Under the pieces are notes generated by a model. The model saw only the letters and a program-made list of their open reading frames with translations, was not told the DNA's origin and made no database searches. A DNA stretch of 30,934 bases from CAZLIC01 sp964559535. Its GTDB lineage: Bacteria > Pseudomonadota > Alphaproteobacteria > Rhodobacterales > Rhodobacteraceae. Where the stretch lies: the NCBI GenBank assembly GCA_964559535.1, contig CAZLIC010000052.1, positions 1-30,934 of the forward strand, read 5' to 3'. Shown piece by piece: positions 16,499 to 25,031 of this stretch (positions are counted from its first letter, which is position 1; each line of letters starts with the position of its first letter). The position numbers and the translations under genes were made by a program.

Positions 16499-17844
16499 AG
16501 AACGTCGCAATGGCCGCTCTCCTTGGCACCGTCGCGGGGGCGCTGCTGACCACCCAGGTCGCGGGCCCCCTGATTGCCCAGGAACAACAGCGCGAATCGT
16601 CGGTGTACGAACAGCTTGACCTGTTCGGCGACATTTTCGAGCGCATCCGCAACCAGTACGTCGAGCCGGTCGAGACCGACAAGCTGATCGAGGCCGCCAT
16701 CAACGGCATGCTCACCTCGCTGGACCCGCATTCCTCGTACCTGCCCGCCGAAGCCTTCGACGACATGCAGGTGCAGACACGCGGCGAGTTCGGTGGACTG
16801 GGCATCGAGGTCACGCAAGAGGAAGGCTTCATCAAGGTCGTCTCGCCCATGGACGACACGCCCGCTGCCAAGGCGGGCATCCAGTCGGGCGACTTCATCA
16901 CCCACGTTGACGGCGAGTCGGTGCTGGGCCTCACGCTGGATGATGCGGTGGACAAGATGCGCGGCCCGGTGGGCAGCGAAATCATCATCACCATCGTGCG
17001 CGAAGGCACCGACGAGCCGTTCGACGTGTCGATCATCCGCGACACCATCAAGCTGACGGCGGTCAAGGGCCGCACCGTGGGCGACACCGTGGTGCTGCGC
17101 GTCACCACCTTCAACGACCAGACCTTCCCGGGCGTCGAGGCCGAGCTGAAGAAGAACATCGAGGCGCTGGGCGGTATCGACAAGGTCGCGGGAGTCGTGC
17201 TGGACCTGCGCAACAACCCCGGCGGCCTGCTGACCCAGGCCATCAAGGTGTCGGATGCCTTCCTCGACAAGGGCGAAATCGTCTCGACCCGCGGCCGCAA
17301 CCCTGCGGATGGCGAGCGTTTCAATGCCGAATCCACGGTGGCGGGCGACCTGATCGGCGGCAAGCCGCTGGTGGTGCTCATCAACGGCGGCTCCGCTTCG
17401 GCCTCGGAAATCGTTGCGGGCGCTCTGCAGGACCACCGCCGAGCCATCGTGGTGGGCGAAAAAAGCTTCGGCAAGGGCTCGGTCCAGTCGGTCATCCCGC
17501 TGCGCGGCGACGGCGCCATGCGGCTGACCACCTCGCGCTACTACACGCCCTCGGGTCGTTCGATCCAGGCGCTGGGCGTGGCCCCTGACATCATCGTGGA
17601 ACAGCCCGTGCAACCCCCGGTGGCCAAGGACGACCCCGAGGAGAAGAGCGCCGCCGCCGGCCGCACCGAGGCCAGCCTGCGCGGCGCCCTGTCGAACGAC
17701 TCGATGACCGAGGACGAGAAGAAGCAGCTTGAGGCCGACTTTGCCCGCGCCGAGGAAACCGCCAAGCTGCGCAAGGAAGACTACCAGCTGGCCTATGCGG
17801 TGGACATCATCAAGGGCCTGTCGGTGGCCGCCCGGGCGAACTGA
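16495..17844 (+). CDS. ctpA: Carboxyl-terminal processing protease (S41 family)
   Basis: 449 aa. An N-terminal hydrophobic segment (5-28) anchors or exports the protein to the periplasm. A PDZ domain spans about 93-175 (GEFGGLGIEV, SPMDDTPAAKAGIQSGD, VDG). The S41 catalytic core follows: DLRNNPGGLL, the nucleophile Ser in GGSASASE (near 302) and the general-base Lys in FGKGSVQ (near 327). A hydrophilic C-terminal tail ends the protein. It trims periplasmic or envelope proteins from the C-terminus. The neighbouring envC-like gene overlaps it by 4 bp, which fits a shared envelope/cell-wall role. The upstream in-frame ATG at 16465 was rejected because it lies inside envC and adds no motif. Confidence 0.95.
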   Translation: MKNVAMAALLGTVAGALLTTQVAGPLIAQEQQRESSVYEQLDLFGDIFERIRNQYVEPVETDKLIEAAINGMLTSLDPHSSYLPAEAFDDMQVQTRGEFGGLGIEVTQEEGFIKVVSPMDDTPAAKAGIQSGDFITHVDGESVLGLTLDDAVDKMRGPVGSEIIITIVREGTDEPFDVSIIRDTIKLTAVKGRTVGDTVVLRVTTFNDQTFPGVEAELKKNIEALGGIDKVAGVVLDLRNNPGGLLTQAIKVSDAFLDKGEIVSTRGRNPADGERFNAESTVAGDLIGGKPLVVLINGGSASASEIVAGALQDHRRAIVVGEKSFGKGSVQSVIPLRGDGAMRLTTSRYYTPSGRSIQALGVAPDIIVEQPVQPPVAKDDPEEKSAAAGRTEASLRGALSNDSMTEDEKKQLEADFARAEETAKLRKEDYQLAYAVDIIKGLSVAARAN

Positions 17845-17847
17845 CCG

Positions 17848-18333
17848 GTGCCCGCCGATCACGTCAGCGACCTGCCCTACCGTCCCTGCGTGGGCGTCGT
17901 GCTGATCAACGCCGCGGGCCTGATCTTCGCAGGCCAGCGGCTGGACAGCCCGGTGGCCGCCTGGCAGATGCCGCAGGGCGGCATCGACGACGGCGAAAAG
18001 CCGAAAGCCGCCGCCCTGCGCGAGCTGTGGGAAGAAACCGGCGTCACCGCCGACAAGGTGGCGCTGGTCGACCGCACGAAGGGCTGGCTGACCTACGATC
18101 TCCCGCCCGAGCTTCTGGGCAAGGTCTGGGGCGGCAAGTACCGGGGGCAGAAGCAGAAATGGTTCCTCTTCCGCTTCCGTGGTGCCGACGGCGACATCCG
18201 CATTGCCAGCGACCATCCCGAGTTCTCGGAATGGCGCTGGATTGGTGCCGATGACCTTGTCGCAGGCATCGTGCCCTTCAAGCGCGCAGTCTACGAACAG
18301 GTGGTCGCTGCCTTTCGCCCCCACCTTTCCTGA
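17848..18333 (+). CDS. rppH: RNA pyrophosphohydrolase
   Basis: 161 aa, the normal size. It removes pyrophosphate from 5'-triphosphate RNA to trigger decay. The Nudix box is complete at 44-66: Gly44, Glu50, then RELWEETGV. The N-terminal YRPCVGVVLIN and the internal KWFLFRF and FSEWRWIG segments are typical of alphaproteobacterial RppH. The start codon is GTG at 17848, 3 bp after the ctpA stop, so it is the last gene of the gpmI-envC-ctpA-rppH run. Confidence 0.93.
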   Translation: MPADHVSDLPYRPCVGVVLINAAGLIFAGQRLDSPVAAWQMPQGGIDDGEKPKAAALRELWEETGVTADKVALVDRTKGWLTYDLPPELLGKVWGGKYRGQKQKWFLFRFRGADGDIRIASDHPEFSEWRWIGADDLVAGIVPFKRAVYEQVVAAFRPHLS

Positions 18334-18415
18334 CCGCGCCCCACAACCGGAAAGACCCCGCCCTCGGCCTTCGAGGCGGCTGACGCCGCCTTGAAGTCCT
18401 GCGGATCGGCCCGGG

Positions 18416-18435
18416 CCGGGGGCTGCTGCCCCCGG
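18416..18435. repeat. GC-rich hairpin element between convergent genes
   Basis: A perfect 8-bp stem (18416-18423 with 18428-18435), loop TGCT, in the 242-bp gap between rppH and the FAD oxidoreductase, both of which end here. The surrounding C/G-run sequence resembles the short intergenic palindromes found in many copies in Rhodobacterales genomes. It may also end transcription from either side. No gene is seen in the gap. Confidence 0.4.
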
Positions 18436-18575
18436 ACCCCCGCCCCCTTGACCCCAGCCCGCAAGACCTGACCCGCCTCGGTCCGCCGCGGGAACCCCGG
18501 CCGCCCTTTCACCTTGCCCGAATATCCCGGGGTCCGGGTCTCGCCACAGACGCCCCCCTGCGTCGCAGTGCGCCG

Positions 18576-19805
18576 TCAGAACCGCCCGGCCCGGCACGGC
18601 CCCAGCGCGGCCCCCGGATCGCGACCCGCCGCGAAATCGGCCACCGCCTCGGCCGTCCGCGGCGCCAGCGTCACGCCCAGGTGCCCGTGGCCAAAGGCCA
18701 GGATCACGCGCGGATCGCCCGCCGGGCCGATCACCGGCAGGCTGTCGGGGATCGACGGGCGAAAACCCATCCAGGTGCGCGAAGCCGCGGGCAAGTCAGG
18801 GAAAATCCGCCGCGCCCCCTGCAACAGCCGGTCGGTCCGGTGGGCCGAGGGCGGCGCCGTCAGCCCGCCCAGTTCCACGGTACCCGCCACCCGCAGCCGC
18901 CCCGCCATCGGGCACATGTAGAACCCCGGCGCTGTCGCACAGGTGGGCCGGGTGACGGGGGAAAGCCCGTCGAATTCCAGATGATACCCGCGCTCGGTAT
19001 CCAGCGGCACGCGCGCGCCTGCCATCGCCGCCAAGGCCCGCGAATGCGCCCCCGCCGCCACCACCACCTGCCGCGCTGTGTAGCGGAACCCATGCCCCTG
19101 CACCACCACGCCTGCCGTCTCGGGCACCAGCCGCTCGACCCGCGCGGCAACGATCTCAACCCCCGCCGCCCGCACCGCCTGCGCCAGCAAGGCCATCACT
19201 GCGCCGGGGTCGGTCAGGAACCGCGCATTGGGAAAGAACGCGGCGCCCCCGTCCATCGGCGGCAATCCCGGCTCCAGAACAGCCAGTTCCGCCGCCGTCA
19301 GCCGTTCCACCGTCACGCCCAGGTCGCGCCGCCGCTGCAACCCCGCTTCGGCCGCCCTCCCCTCGGCGGCCGTGGCATAGGCATACAGGCACCCACGGTC
19401 CAGCATCAGGTGGCCCGCCCGCATGCGACCCACAAGGCCCGCCCAGCGTGGCGAGGCATCTGCCAAGAGCGCCGCCAGCGCCACCGCGTTGCGGTCGGCG
19501 GCGGCGGGCAGCGACTGGCGCAGAAAGCGCAGCAGCCACGGCGCCAGCGCCAGGATGCTGGCCTGCCTTATGGCCAGCGGCGAGTGCCGGTCGAACAACA
19601 GCCGCGGCAGGTCGCGCAGCACGTCGGGGGTGCCCACGGGCATCACCGCATAGTCGGCGATGGTGCCCGCGTTGCCATAGCTTGCCCCGGCTCCCGGCGG
19701 ATCAGGGTCCACCAGCATGACGTTGCGGCCTTCGTCGGCCAGCCGCAGGGCTGCGGTCAGGCCGATCACCCCCGCGCCGATGACAAGGATATCGGCGCGG
19801 GTCAT
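18576..19805 (-). CDS. FAD-dependent D-amino-acid dehydrogenase/oxidase family protein (DadA-like)
   Basis: 409 aa. The N-terminal FAD-binding motif is ILVIGAGVIGLTAALRLADEG, ending in an acidic residue (VDPD). A DAO-superfamily substrate domain follows, with NARFLTDPGAV, then VVVAAGAHSR. The C-terminus reads WMGFRPSIPDSLPVIG and FGHGHLGVTLAPRTAE, the standard second FAD contact. It should oxidise an amino group to an imine, with electrons passed to quinone or oxygen. The exact amine is unknown. The start at 19805 was preferred over 19829 because the latter lies within the inverted repeat. No Shine-Dalgarno is present upstream because the repeat directly abuts the ATG. It is the last gene of the minus-strand amine-type module. 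Confidence 0.85.
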   Translation of the reverse strand: MTRADILVIGAGVIGLTAALRLADEGRNVMLVDPDPPGAGASYGNAGTIADYAVMPVGTPDVLRDLPRLLFDRHSPLAIRQASILALAPWLLRFLRQSLPAAADRNAVALAALLADASPRWAGLVGRMRAGHLMLDRGCLYAYATAAEGRAAEAGLQRRRDLGVTVERLTAAELAVLEPGLPPMDGGAAFFPNARFLTDPGAVMALLAQAVRAAGVEIVAARVERLVPETAGVVVQGHGFRYTARQVVVAAGAHSRALAAMAGARVPLDTERGYHLEFDGLSPVTRPTCATAPGFYMCPMAGRLRVAGTVELGGLTAPPSAHRTDRLLQGARRIFPDLPAASRTWMGFRPSIPDSLPVIGPAGDPRVILAFGHGHLGVTLAPRTAEAVADFAAGRDPGAALGPCRAGRF

Positions 19806-19806
19806 G

Positions 19807-19867
19807 TGTAGGGTGGGCAATCTGCCCACCTTCCGGTGCGGTGGGTGGGCAGATTGCCCACCCTACA
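19807..19867. repeat. 61-bp palindromic repeat (24-bp perfect arms)
   Basis: Arms 19807-19830 and 19844-19867 are perfect reverse complements around a 13-bp loop. Each arm also contains a shorter internal palindrome around GGTGGGCAATCTGCCCACC. It looks like a mobile REP/MITE-type intergenic repeat. It fills the whole gap between the Fe-ADH and DadA-like genes and supplies the TAG stop of the former (19863-19865). Confidence 0.88.
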
Positions 19868-21008
19868 TGCACGCGTCGAACAGCGCCCGCGTGTTTTCGC
19901 GGGTCATGGCCACCGGGTTGGCGCCGGCTGTCGGGTCTTCGATGGCCATGCCGGCAAGGTCATCCAGACGGTTGGCCTGCACGCCCATCGCCGTCAGGTT
20001 GGCAGGGATGTTCAGCTCTGCCCGCAGGTCCATGATGCGGGCGCGGAATCCGTCGAAGCCGCCCCTGATGCCAAAGTAGTCCGATGCACGGGCGATCAGC
20101 CCGTCGATGGCGGGACGGTTGAAATCCAGCACCATCGGCATCACCACCGCGTTCGTCGTGCCGTGGTGCGTGTTGTAGACGGCCCCCACCGGGTGCGACA
20201 GCGCGTGGATCGCCCCCAGCCCCTTCTGGAAGGCCACCGCGCCCATGGCGGCCGCGGCCATCATGTAGCCCCGCGCCTCCAGGTCGTCGGGCGTGTGGTA
20301 GGCCCGCGGCAGGTACTCGAGGCACAGCCGCATCCCTTCCAGCGCAATGCCCTGGCTCAACGGGTGGAAGTAAGGCGAGCAGTAGGCCTCCAGACTGTGG
20401 GCCAGCGCATCCATGCCGGTGCCCGCAGTGATGAAGCGGGGCATCCCCACGGTCAGTTCGGGGTCGCAGATGGTGACGCTGGGCAAGAGCTTCGGGTGAA
20501 AGATGATCTTCTTCACATGCGTCGCGCTGTTGGTCAGCACGCCCGCGCGGCCCACCTCGGACCCGGTTCCGGCAGTGGTGGGCACCGCCACGATGGGGGC
20601 AATGGTGGCGGCGTTGGCACGGGTGTACCAGTCGCCGATATCCTCCAGATCCCAGACGCTGACATCCTGCTTGACCATCAGCGCGATCATCTTGCCCAGG
20701 TCCAGTGCCGAGCCGCCGCCAAAGCACACCACCCCGTCATGCCCGCCCGCGCGGTAGACCTTGAGCCCCGCTTCCATGTTCGTCTCGTTCGGGTTCGGAT
20801 CGACGTCGGAAAACACCGCGCGCCCCAGCCCCGCCTCTTCCAGCAGGTCCAGTGCGCGGGCGGTGATCGGCAGCGTGGCCAGCGCCTTGTCCGTCACCAG
20901 CAGGGGCCGGGAAATGCCCGCCGCCTTCACATGCGCGCCCAGTTCGGCAATGCGCCCCACCCCGAACTTCACCAGCGTGGGGTACGACCAGTTGGCCTTC
21001 AGCTTCAT
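19863..21008 (-). CDS. Iron-containing alcohol dehydrogenase
   Basis: 381 aa, a group III (Fe-dependent) dehydrogenase. The NAD-binding glycine motif is VVCFGGGSALDLGK (about 93-106), and VPTTAGTGSEV follows. Metal ligands lie in GTGMDALAHSLEAYCSPYFHP and in GAIHALSHPVGAVYNTHHGTTNAVVMP. It interconverts an alcohol and an aldehyde. It overlaps the upstream aldehyde dehydrogenase stop by 4 bp, so the two are made together and probably act on successive or shared intermediates. Its stop codon lies inside the 61-bp palindromic repeat, so the last one or two residues may derive from that element. Confidence 0.93.
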   Translation of the reverse strand: MKLKANWSYPTLVKFGVGRIAELGAHVKAAGISRPLLVTDKALATLPITARALDLLEEAGLGRAVFSDVDPNPNETNMEAGLKVYRAGGHDGVVCFGGGSALDLGKMIALMVKQDVSVWDLEDIGDWYTRANAATIAPIVAVPTTAGTGSEVGRAGVLTNSATHVKKIIFHPKLLPSVTICDPELTVGMPRFITAGTGMDALAHSLEAYCSPYFHPLSQGIALEGMRLCLEYLPRAYHTPDDLEARGYMMAAAAMGAVAFQKGLGAIHALSHPVGAVYNTHHGTTNAVVMPMVLDFNRPAIDGLIARASDYFGIRGGFDGFRARIMDLRAELNIPANLTAMGVQANRLDDLAGMAIEDPTAGANPVAMTRENTRALFDACM

Positions 21009-22390
21009 TTCGTCACCTTTTTCAGATGGAAGGATTTGGGCCGCGTGACGGACTGGAAGCCCAAGCTTGACAGCGACGTGCCGCGCCCGGTGTTCTTGAC
21101 CCCCGTCCAGGTCAGCGCCGGGTCCAGATAGTCGCAGCGGTTCATGAACACGGTGCCGGTTTCAATCTGCGTGCCCATATGCGCGGCCTTGTCGGCATCC
21201 TTGGTCCAGATGCTGGCGGTCAGGCCATAGGGCGAATCGTTGGCCAGCGCCACCGCCTCGTCCTCGGTGCGGAAGGGCATGATGCCCACCACCGGCCCGA
21301 AGGATTCATCCCGCATCACACGCATCGAATGGTTTACGTTCACCAGCACCTGCGGCGCAAGGTAGGCGCCGCCGTCGTCGGCGGGGTGGTTGGCGGGGTC
21401 GATCATCGGCCGGGCGCCTGCCGCCACGGCATCGGCAACCTGGTCGCGCACCACGCGGGCGAACCGTTTGTTGGCCATCGGCCCCAGCGTCGTCGCGGCA
21501 TCCAGCGGGTTGCCCAGCCGCAGCTGGCCCACCCAGGCCACGGATTTTCCGACGAAATCGTCGTACAGCGATTCATGCACGTAGATGCGTTCGATGCCGC
21601 AGCAGCACTGCCCCGCGTTGTACATCGCGCCGTCCATCAGGCTGTCCACCGCCGCATCCAGATCGGCATCGGGCAGCACGATGCCCGGATCCTTGCCGCC
21701 CAGTTCCAGCCCAAGCGGCGTGAAGGTGCCCGCCGCGGCACGCTCGATGGCCGCACCGCCTTCGACGCTGCCGGTAAAGTTCACGAACCCGAAGGCCCGC
21801 GCGCGGATCAGCGATTCCGTCGTGCGGTGGTCAAGGACGACGTTCTGGAACACGTCCTCGGGCACGCCGCCTGCATGGAACGCCTCGGCCAGCATCTCGC
21901 CCACCAGCAGGGTCTGGCTGGCGTGCTTCAGCATGACGCTGTTGCCCGCAATCAGCGCCGGCACGATGGTGTTGATGGCGGTCAGGTAGGGATAGTTCCA
22001 CGGCGCCACCACGAACACCACGCCCACCGGCTCACGCGCGATGTAGCGGGTGAACCGGTCGCTGTCCTCGGCCACCATCGGCGCCAGCGCCTGCGCGGCG
22101 ATACCCGACATATAGGTGGTGCGCTCGTTCACCCCGCCGAACTCGCCGCCGTACCGCGTGGGGCGGCCCATCTGCCAGGCCAGCTCTTCCACCGCGCGCG
22201 GCTTCATCTCGTTCAGCCGTGCGATGCCCGCCTGCACCCGGGCAATGCGGTCGGCCAGCGGCAGGGCGGCCCAGTCGGGTTGCGCGCGGCGGGCGCGGTT
22301 GGCGGCGGCCATGGCGGCATCGCCGGTCAGGGGCATCCGTTCGGCATAGACAGAGCCGTCGATGGGGGAAATCAGCTGGATCGGTTTCAT
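21005..22390 (-). CDS. Aldehyde dehydrogenase family protein
   Basis: 461 aa, an NAD(P)-dependent aldehyde-to-acid oxidoreductase. The oxyanion Asn lies in APWNYPYL (Asn132), the general base Glu in LELGGKDP (Glu229) and the nucleophile Cys in GQCCCG (Cys263). The cofactor segment FTGSVEGG is at 205-212. The protein is a little shorter than the usual 480-500 aa but has all catalytic parts. It follows the glutamine-synthetase-like gene by 34 bp and overlaps the Fe-alcohol dehydrogenase. In that setting an amine- or amino-alcohol-derived aldehyde is the likely substrate, as for PuuC-type enzymes; this is inference. Confidence 0.93.
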   Translation of the reverse strand: MKPIQLISPIDGSVYAERMPLTGDAAMAAANRARRAQPDWAALPLADRIARVQAGIARLNEMKPRAVEELAWQMGRPTRYGGEFGGVNERTTYMSGIAAQALAPMVAEDSDRFTRYIAREPVGVVFVVAPWNYPYLTAINTIVPALIAGNSVMLKHASQTLLVGEMLAEAFHAGGVPEDVFQNVVLDHRTTESLIRARAFGFVNFTGSVEGGAAIERAAAGTFTPLGLELGGKDPGIVLPDADLDAAVDSLMDGAMYNAGQCCCGIERIYVHESLYDDFVGKSVAWVGQLRLGNPLDAATTLGPMANKRFARVVRDQVADAVAAGARPMIDPANHPADDGGAYLAPQVLVNVNHSMRVMRDESFGPVVGIMPFRTEDEAVALANDSPYGLTASIWTKDADKAAHMGTQIETGTVFMNRCDYLDPALTWTGVKNTGRGTSLSSLGFQSVTRPKSFHLKKVTK

Positions 22391-22424
22391 CTGGGGTCCA
22401 TGGTTCGGGTGCGGGGGAACGGCG

Positions 22425-23792
22425 TCAGGCGCGTTCCAGCAGCCTTTGCAGTTCGTAATCGGTCACCACACGTTCGTACTCCGCAATCTCCCATTGCGCG
22501 GCGTGGTGGTAGTGGTCGACGACATCGTCGCCCAGCGTGGCGCGCAGCATGGCCGACTGGCGGAAGGCCACGGCGGCGGCGCGCAGGTTTTTCGGGATCT
22601 CGCGCACGCCGCGGGCGGCATACATGTCGCCCTTCGCCTCGGGCTCCAGCGGGATTTGATTTTCGACCCCGGTCAGCCCGGCGGCCAGCAGCGCGGCGCA
22701 GGCCAGATAGGGGTTTACGTCAGCCCCAGGAATCCGGCACTCCACCCGCACGCCCTTGGTTCCTGCACCGCAGACGCGGAACCCTGCGGTGCGGTTGTCG
22801 GCGCTCCACACCGCCTTGGTGGGGGCGAACATGCCGACGGTGAACCGCTTGTAGCTGTTCACATAAGGCGCAAGGAACAGCGTCAGTTCCTGCGCATGGG
22901 CCAGCTGCCCCGCCAGGAAATGCTGCATCACCTGCGACATGCCGTGTTCGCCGTTGGGGTCGGCAAACACCGGCTTGCCTTCCAGCGACTGCAGCGACTG
23001 GTGGATGTGGCTGGAAGACCCGGCGCGCGCGTGATGGTACTTGGCCATGAAGGTCACCGACCGGCCCTTGGCCCAGGCGATGTCCTTCACCCCCTGTTTC
23101 ACGATGGTGTGGTTGTCGGCGGTGTCCAGCGCGTCGGAATAGCGGTAGTTGATCTCTTCCTGCCCGGCCTCGGCCTCGCCCTTGGAATTTTCCACCGGGA
23201 TGCCCGCGGCATACAACCCGTTGCGCACCGCGCGCATCACCTCTTCTTCCTTGGTGGTCTGGAAGATGTGGTAATCCTCGTTATAGGCGCTGATCGGCTT
23301 CAGCCCCGCAAACCCCTGGTCGCGCAGCGATTCATAGCTGTTTTCGAACAGGAAGAATTCCAGTTCGGTGGCCATCATCGCCTTGAACCCCATGGCTTCT
23401 GCACGGGCCACCTGGCGTTTCAAGATGGCGCGGGGGGACTGCGGGATTTCGCCGTGGGTGTGGTGGTCCAGCAGGTCGGCCAGGCACAGCGCGGTGCCCG
23501 GCATCCAGGGCAGCGGGCGCAGCGTGGCCAGATCGGGCTTCATCACATAGTCGCCGTAACCACTGCCCCAGCCCGCGGTCTTGAACCCCTGCACCGGGGT
23601 CATCTCCATGTCGACGGTCAGCAGATAGTTGCAGCAGTGGGTTTCCTCCCACCCGCTGTCGATGAAATGCGCGGCGTGGAACCGCTTGCCCATCAGGCGA
23701 CCCTGCATGTCGACCGCCGCCACCAGAACGGTGTCGATGTTGCCCTGCGCAAAGGCGTCTTTCAGCGCGGAAAGTGTCATCGTGCCGGGCAT
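22425..23792 (-). CDS. Glutamine-synthetase-family ligase (glutamate-amine ligase type)
   Basis: 455 aa. The fold is recognisable from the N-terminal beta-grasp region (VDMQGRLMGKRF), the metal-binding MATELEFFLFE, the GEAEAGQEEINYRY and HHARAGSSSHIHQS segments, and the C-terminal VECRIPGADVNPYLACAALLAAG. These are the PuuA/GlnA-III type variants rather than nitrogen-assimilating GlnA. It would join glutamate to an amine with ATP. Neighbouring aldehyde and alcohol dehydrogenases support a gamma-glutamyl-amine route. No PuuD-type hydrolase is in view. The ATG at 23792 has GGGAGAGG upstream; a second ATG lies 12 bp in. Confidence 0.88.
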   Translation of the reverse strand: MPGTMTLSALKDAFAQGNIDTVLVAAVDMQGRLMGKRFHAAHFIDSGWEETHCCNYLLTVDMEMTPVQGFKTAGWGSGYGDYVMKPDLATLRPLPWMPGTALCLADLLDHHTHGEIPQSPRAILKRQVARAEAMGFKAMMATELEFFLFENSYESLRDQGFAGLKPISAYNEDYHIFQTTKEEEVMRAVRNGLYAAGIPVENSKGEAEAGQEEINYRYSDALDTADNHTIVKQGVKDIAWAKGRSVTFMAKYHHARAGSSSHIHQSLQSLEGKPVFADPNGEHGMSQVMQHFLAGQLAHAQELTLFLAPYVNSYKRFTVGMFAPTKAVWSADNRTAGFRVCGAGTKGVRVECRIPGADVNPYLACAALLAAGLTGVENQIPLEPEAKGDMYAARGVREIPKNLRAAAVAFRQSAMLRATLGDDVVDHYHHAAQWEIAEYERVVTDYELQRLLERA

Positions 23793-23855
23793 TCTGCCTC
23801 TCCCTATCCCTGTCGGGCGCCACCTTGCACCGCCCGCACGGCGGCGCCAAGGGGG

Positions 23856-24722
23856 CTAGCGTGCGGCGGGACGCAGGCCGATCAGGGCGTTCGCGGTAAC
23901 AGCCGCCAGCAGCACCGCCCCGCCGATCAACGTGTTGCGCGTCGCCTCTTCGCCCAGGAACAGCCAGACCCACAGCGGCGCCAGCAGCACCTCCAGGTTC
24001 GACAACAGCGTGGCATCGGCGGCGCGCAGCACGGTCGACCCCAGCGTGTACAGCGTCAGCCCCAGCGCCAGCAAGAAGGCCCCCATGCCCATCCCGATGG
24101 CCATGTCATGCAGCGAAACGGCCAGCGTGCCGCCCACCGCAAAGGTGACGCCCGCCCCTGCGATCATCGAGAACACCGCGCCCAGAAGCGTGGCGGGCAG
24201 CATGTCGGTTTGCCGTCCGCGCCGCAGGATCAGCGTGAAGGCAGCGAACCCCGCCGCCGAAAGGAACGCCGCCGCCGTGCCCGCCCCCGCGCCCAGCGAC
24301 AGGTTTTCGCGCACCATCAGGTACATGCCGAAGATCGCCACGCCCATCAGCGCCCAGGTCACGGGCCGCACCGGTTCGCCCAGCAACAACCGCCCCAGCA
24401 CCGCGGCGATGAAGGGCGAGGCCGAGAACAGGAACACCGCATTGGCGACCGAGGTGGACTGCAGCGCATAGATCGCGCCCGAGAAGGCAAAGACCAGCCC
24501 GACGCCACCCGCGGCCCCGGCCAGCCCGGCACGGCGCAAGGGTGCCACCAGCCCGCCGTTGCGCCACCAGATCAGCGCCACCAGCACCGGCACCGCCCCG
24601 GCCGACCGCCAGAACAGCACCTGCCAGGTGCCCGCATCCTGGATGTTCTTGATGGCCAGCCCCATCAGCGACCACAGCACCGCTGCGACCACCACAAGCG
24701 CCACACCGGTTCCGTATCGCAC
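23856..24722 (-). CDS. EamA/DMT-superfamily transporter
   Basis: 288 aa, about ten membrane helices arranged as two EamA repeats (residues ~5-135 and ~145-280). The repeat signatures are LFWRSAGAVPVL in the first and an internal VNAVFLFSASPFIAAVLGRLLLGEPV segment, with the counterpart LLSNLEVLLAPLWVWLFLGEEA in the second. Such proteins export or exchange amino acids, amines or other metabolites in the inner membrane. The start is GTG at 24722 with AGGGAG 7 nt upstream. It is the first of five minus-strand genes and could handle the substrate or product of the downstream pathway. Its substrate cannot be read from sequence. Confidence 0.88.
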   Translation of the reverse strand: MRYGTGVALVVVAAVLWSLMGLAIKNIQDAGTWQVLFWRSAGAVPVLVALIWWRNGGLVAPLRRAGLAGAAGGVGLVFAFSGAIYALQSTSVANAVFLFSASPFIAAVLGRLLLGEPVRPVTWALMGVAIFGMYLMVRENLSLGAGAGTAAAFLSAAGFAAFTLILRRGRQTDMLPATLLGAVFSMIAGAGVTFAVGGTLAVSLHDMAIGMGMGAFLLALGLTLYTLGSTVLRAADATLLSNLEVLLAPLWVWLFLGEEATRNTLIGGAVLLAAVTANALIGLRPAAR

Positions 24723-25031
24723 GACAAAGCTCCCTGCGTCCGCCTCCGATGTGGCGCGCGCCGTGCCGCCGCCGCTATGCCATCCACGACGGCCGGGGCC
24801 AGTCTGGCGTCGGGAACCGGCAATGCTGTCCGGGAAACCGGGCCATTCCGGCCGCCGCCCTGCGCTGCATGCGCAACGACCCGCCGCCGTGCAAGCCGTC
24901 GGGGTGAAGCGCTTCTCTCCCCCTTTCGTGGGAGAGGGTGGGGGGTGCGACGATGGGCCAAGACCTCCTACCCCATCCCTCCGGAAGGGAGGACCGAAAC
25001 CCCGCAGGTCCGCGCCCGACCCCGCGTGCGC
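24723..25031. other. Gene-free stretch between zapE and the EamA gene
   Basis: About 310 bp with no protein-like frame. It holds two small hairpins in C/G-rich sequence: CTCTCCC/GGGAGAG (24915-24921 with 24930-24936) and TCCCT/AGGGA (24976-24980 with 24986-24990). These resemble scattered intergenic repeats. It should hold the promoter of the EamA gene and the 3' end of zapE; no clear boxes are visible. Confidence 0.45.

Noticed and set aside
18576..19805. Calling the FAD protein gamma-glutamylputrescine oxidase (PuuB)
   Set aside because: The N-terminus and the C-terminal motif fit the DadA/DAO type; the PuuB-type N-terminus is not seen. The neighbours alone do not justify that name.
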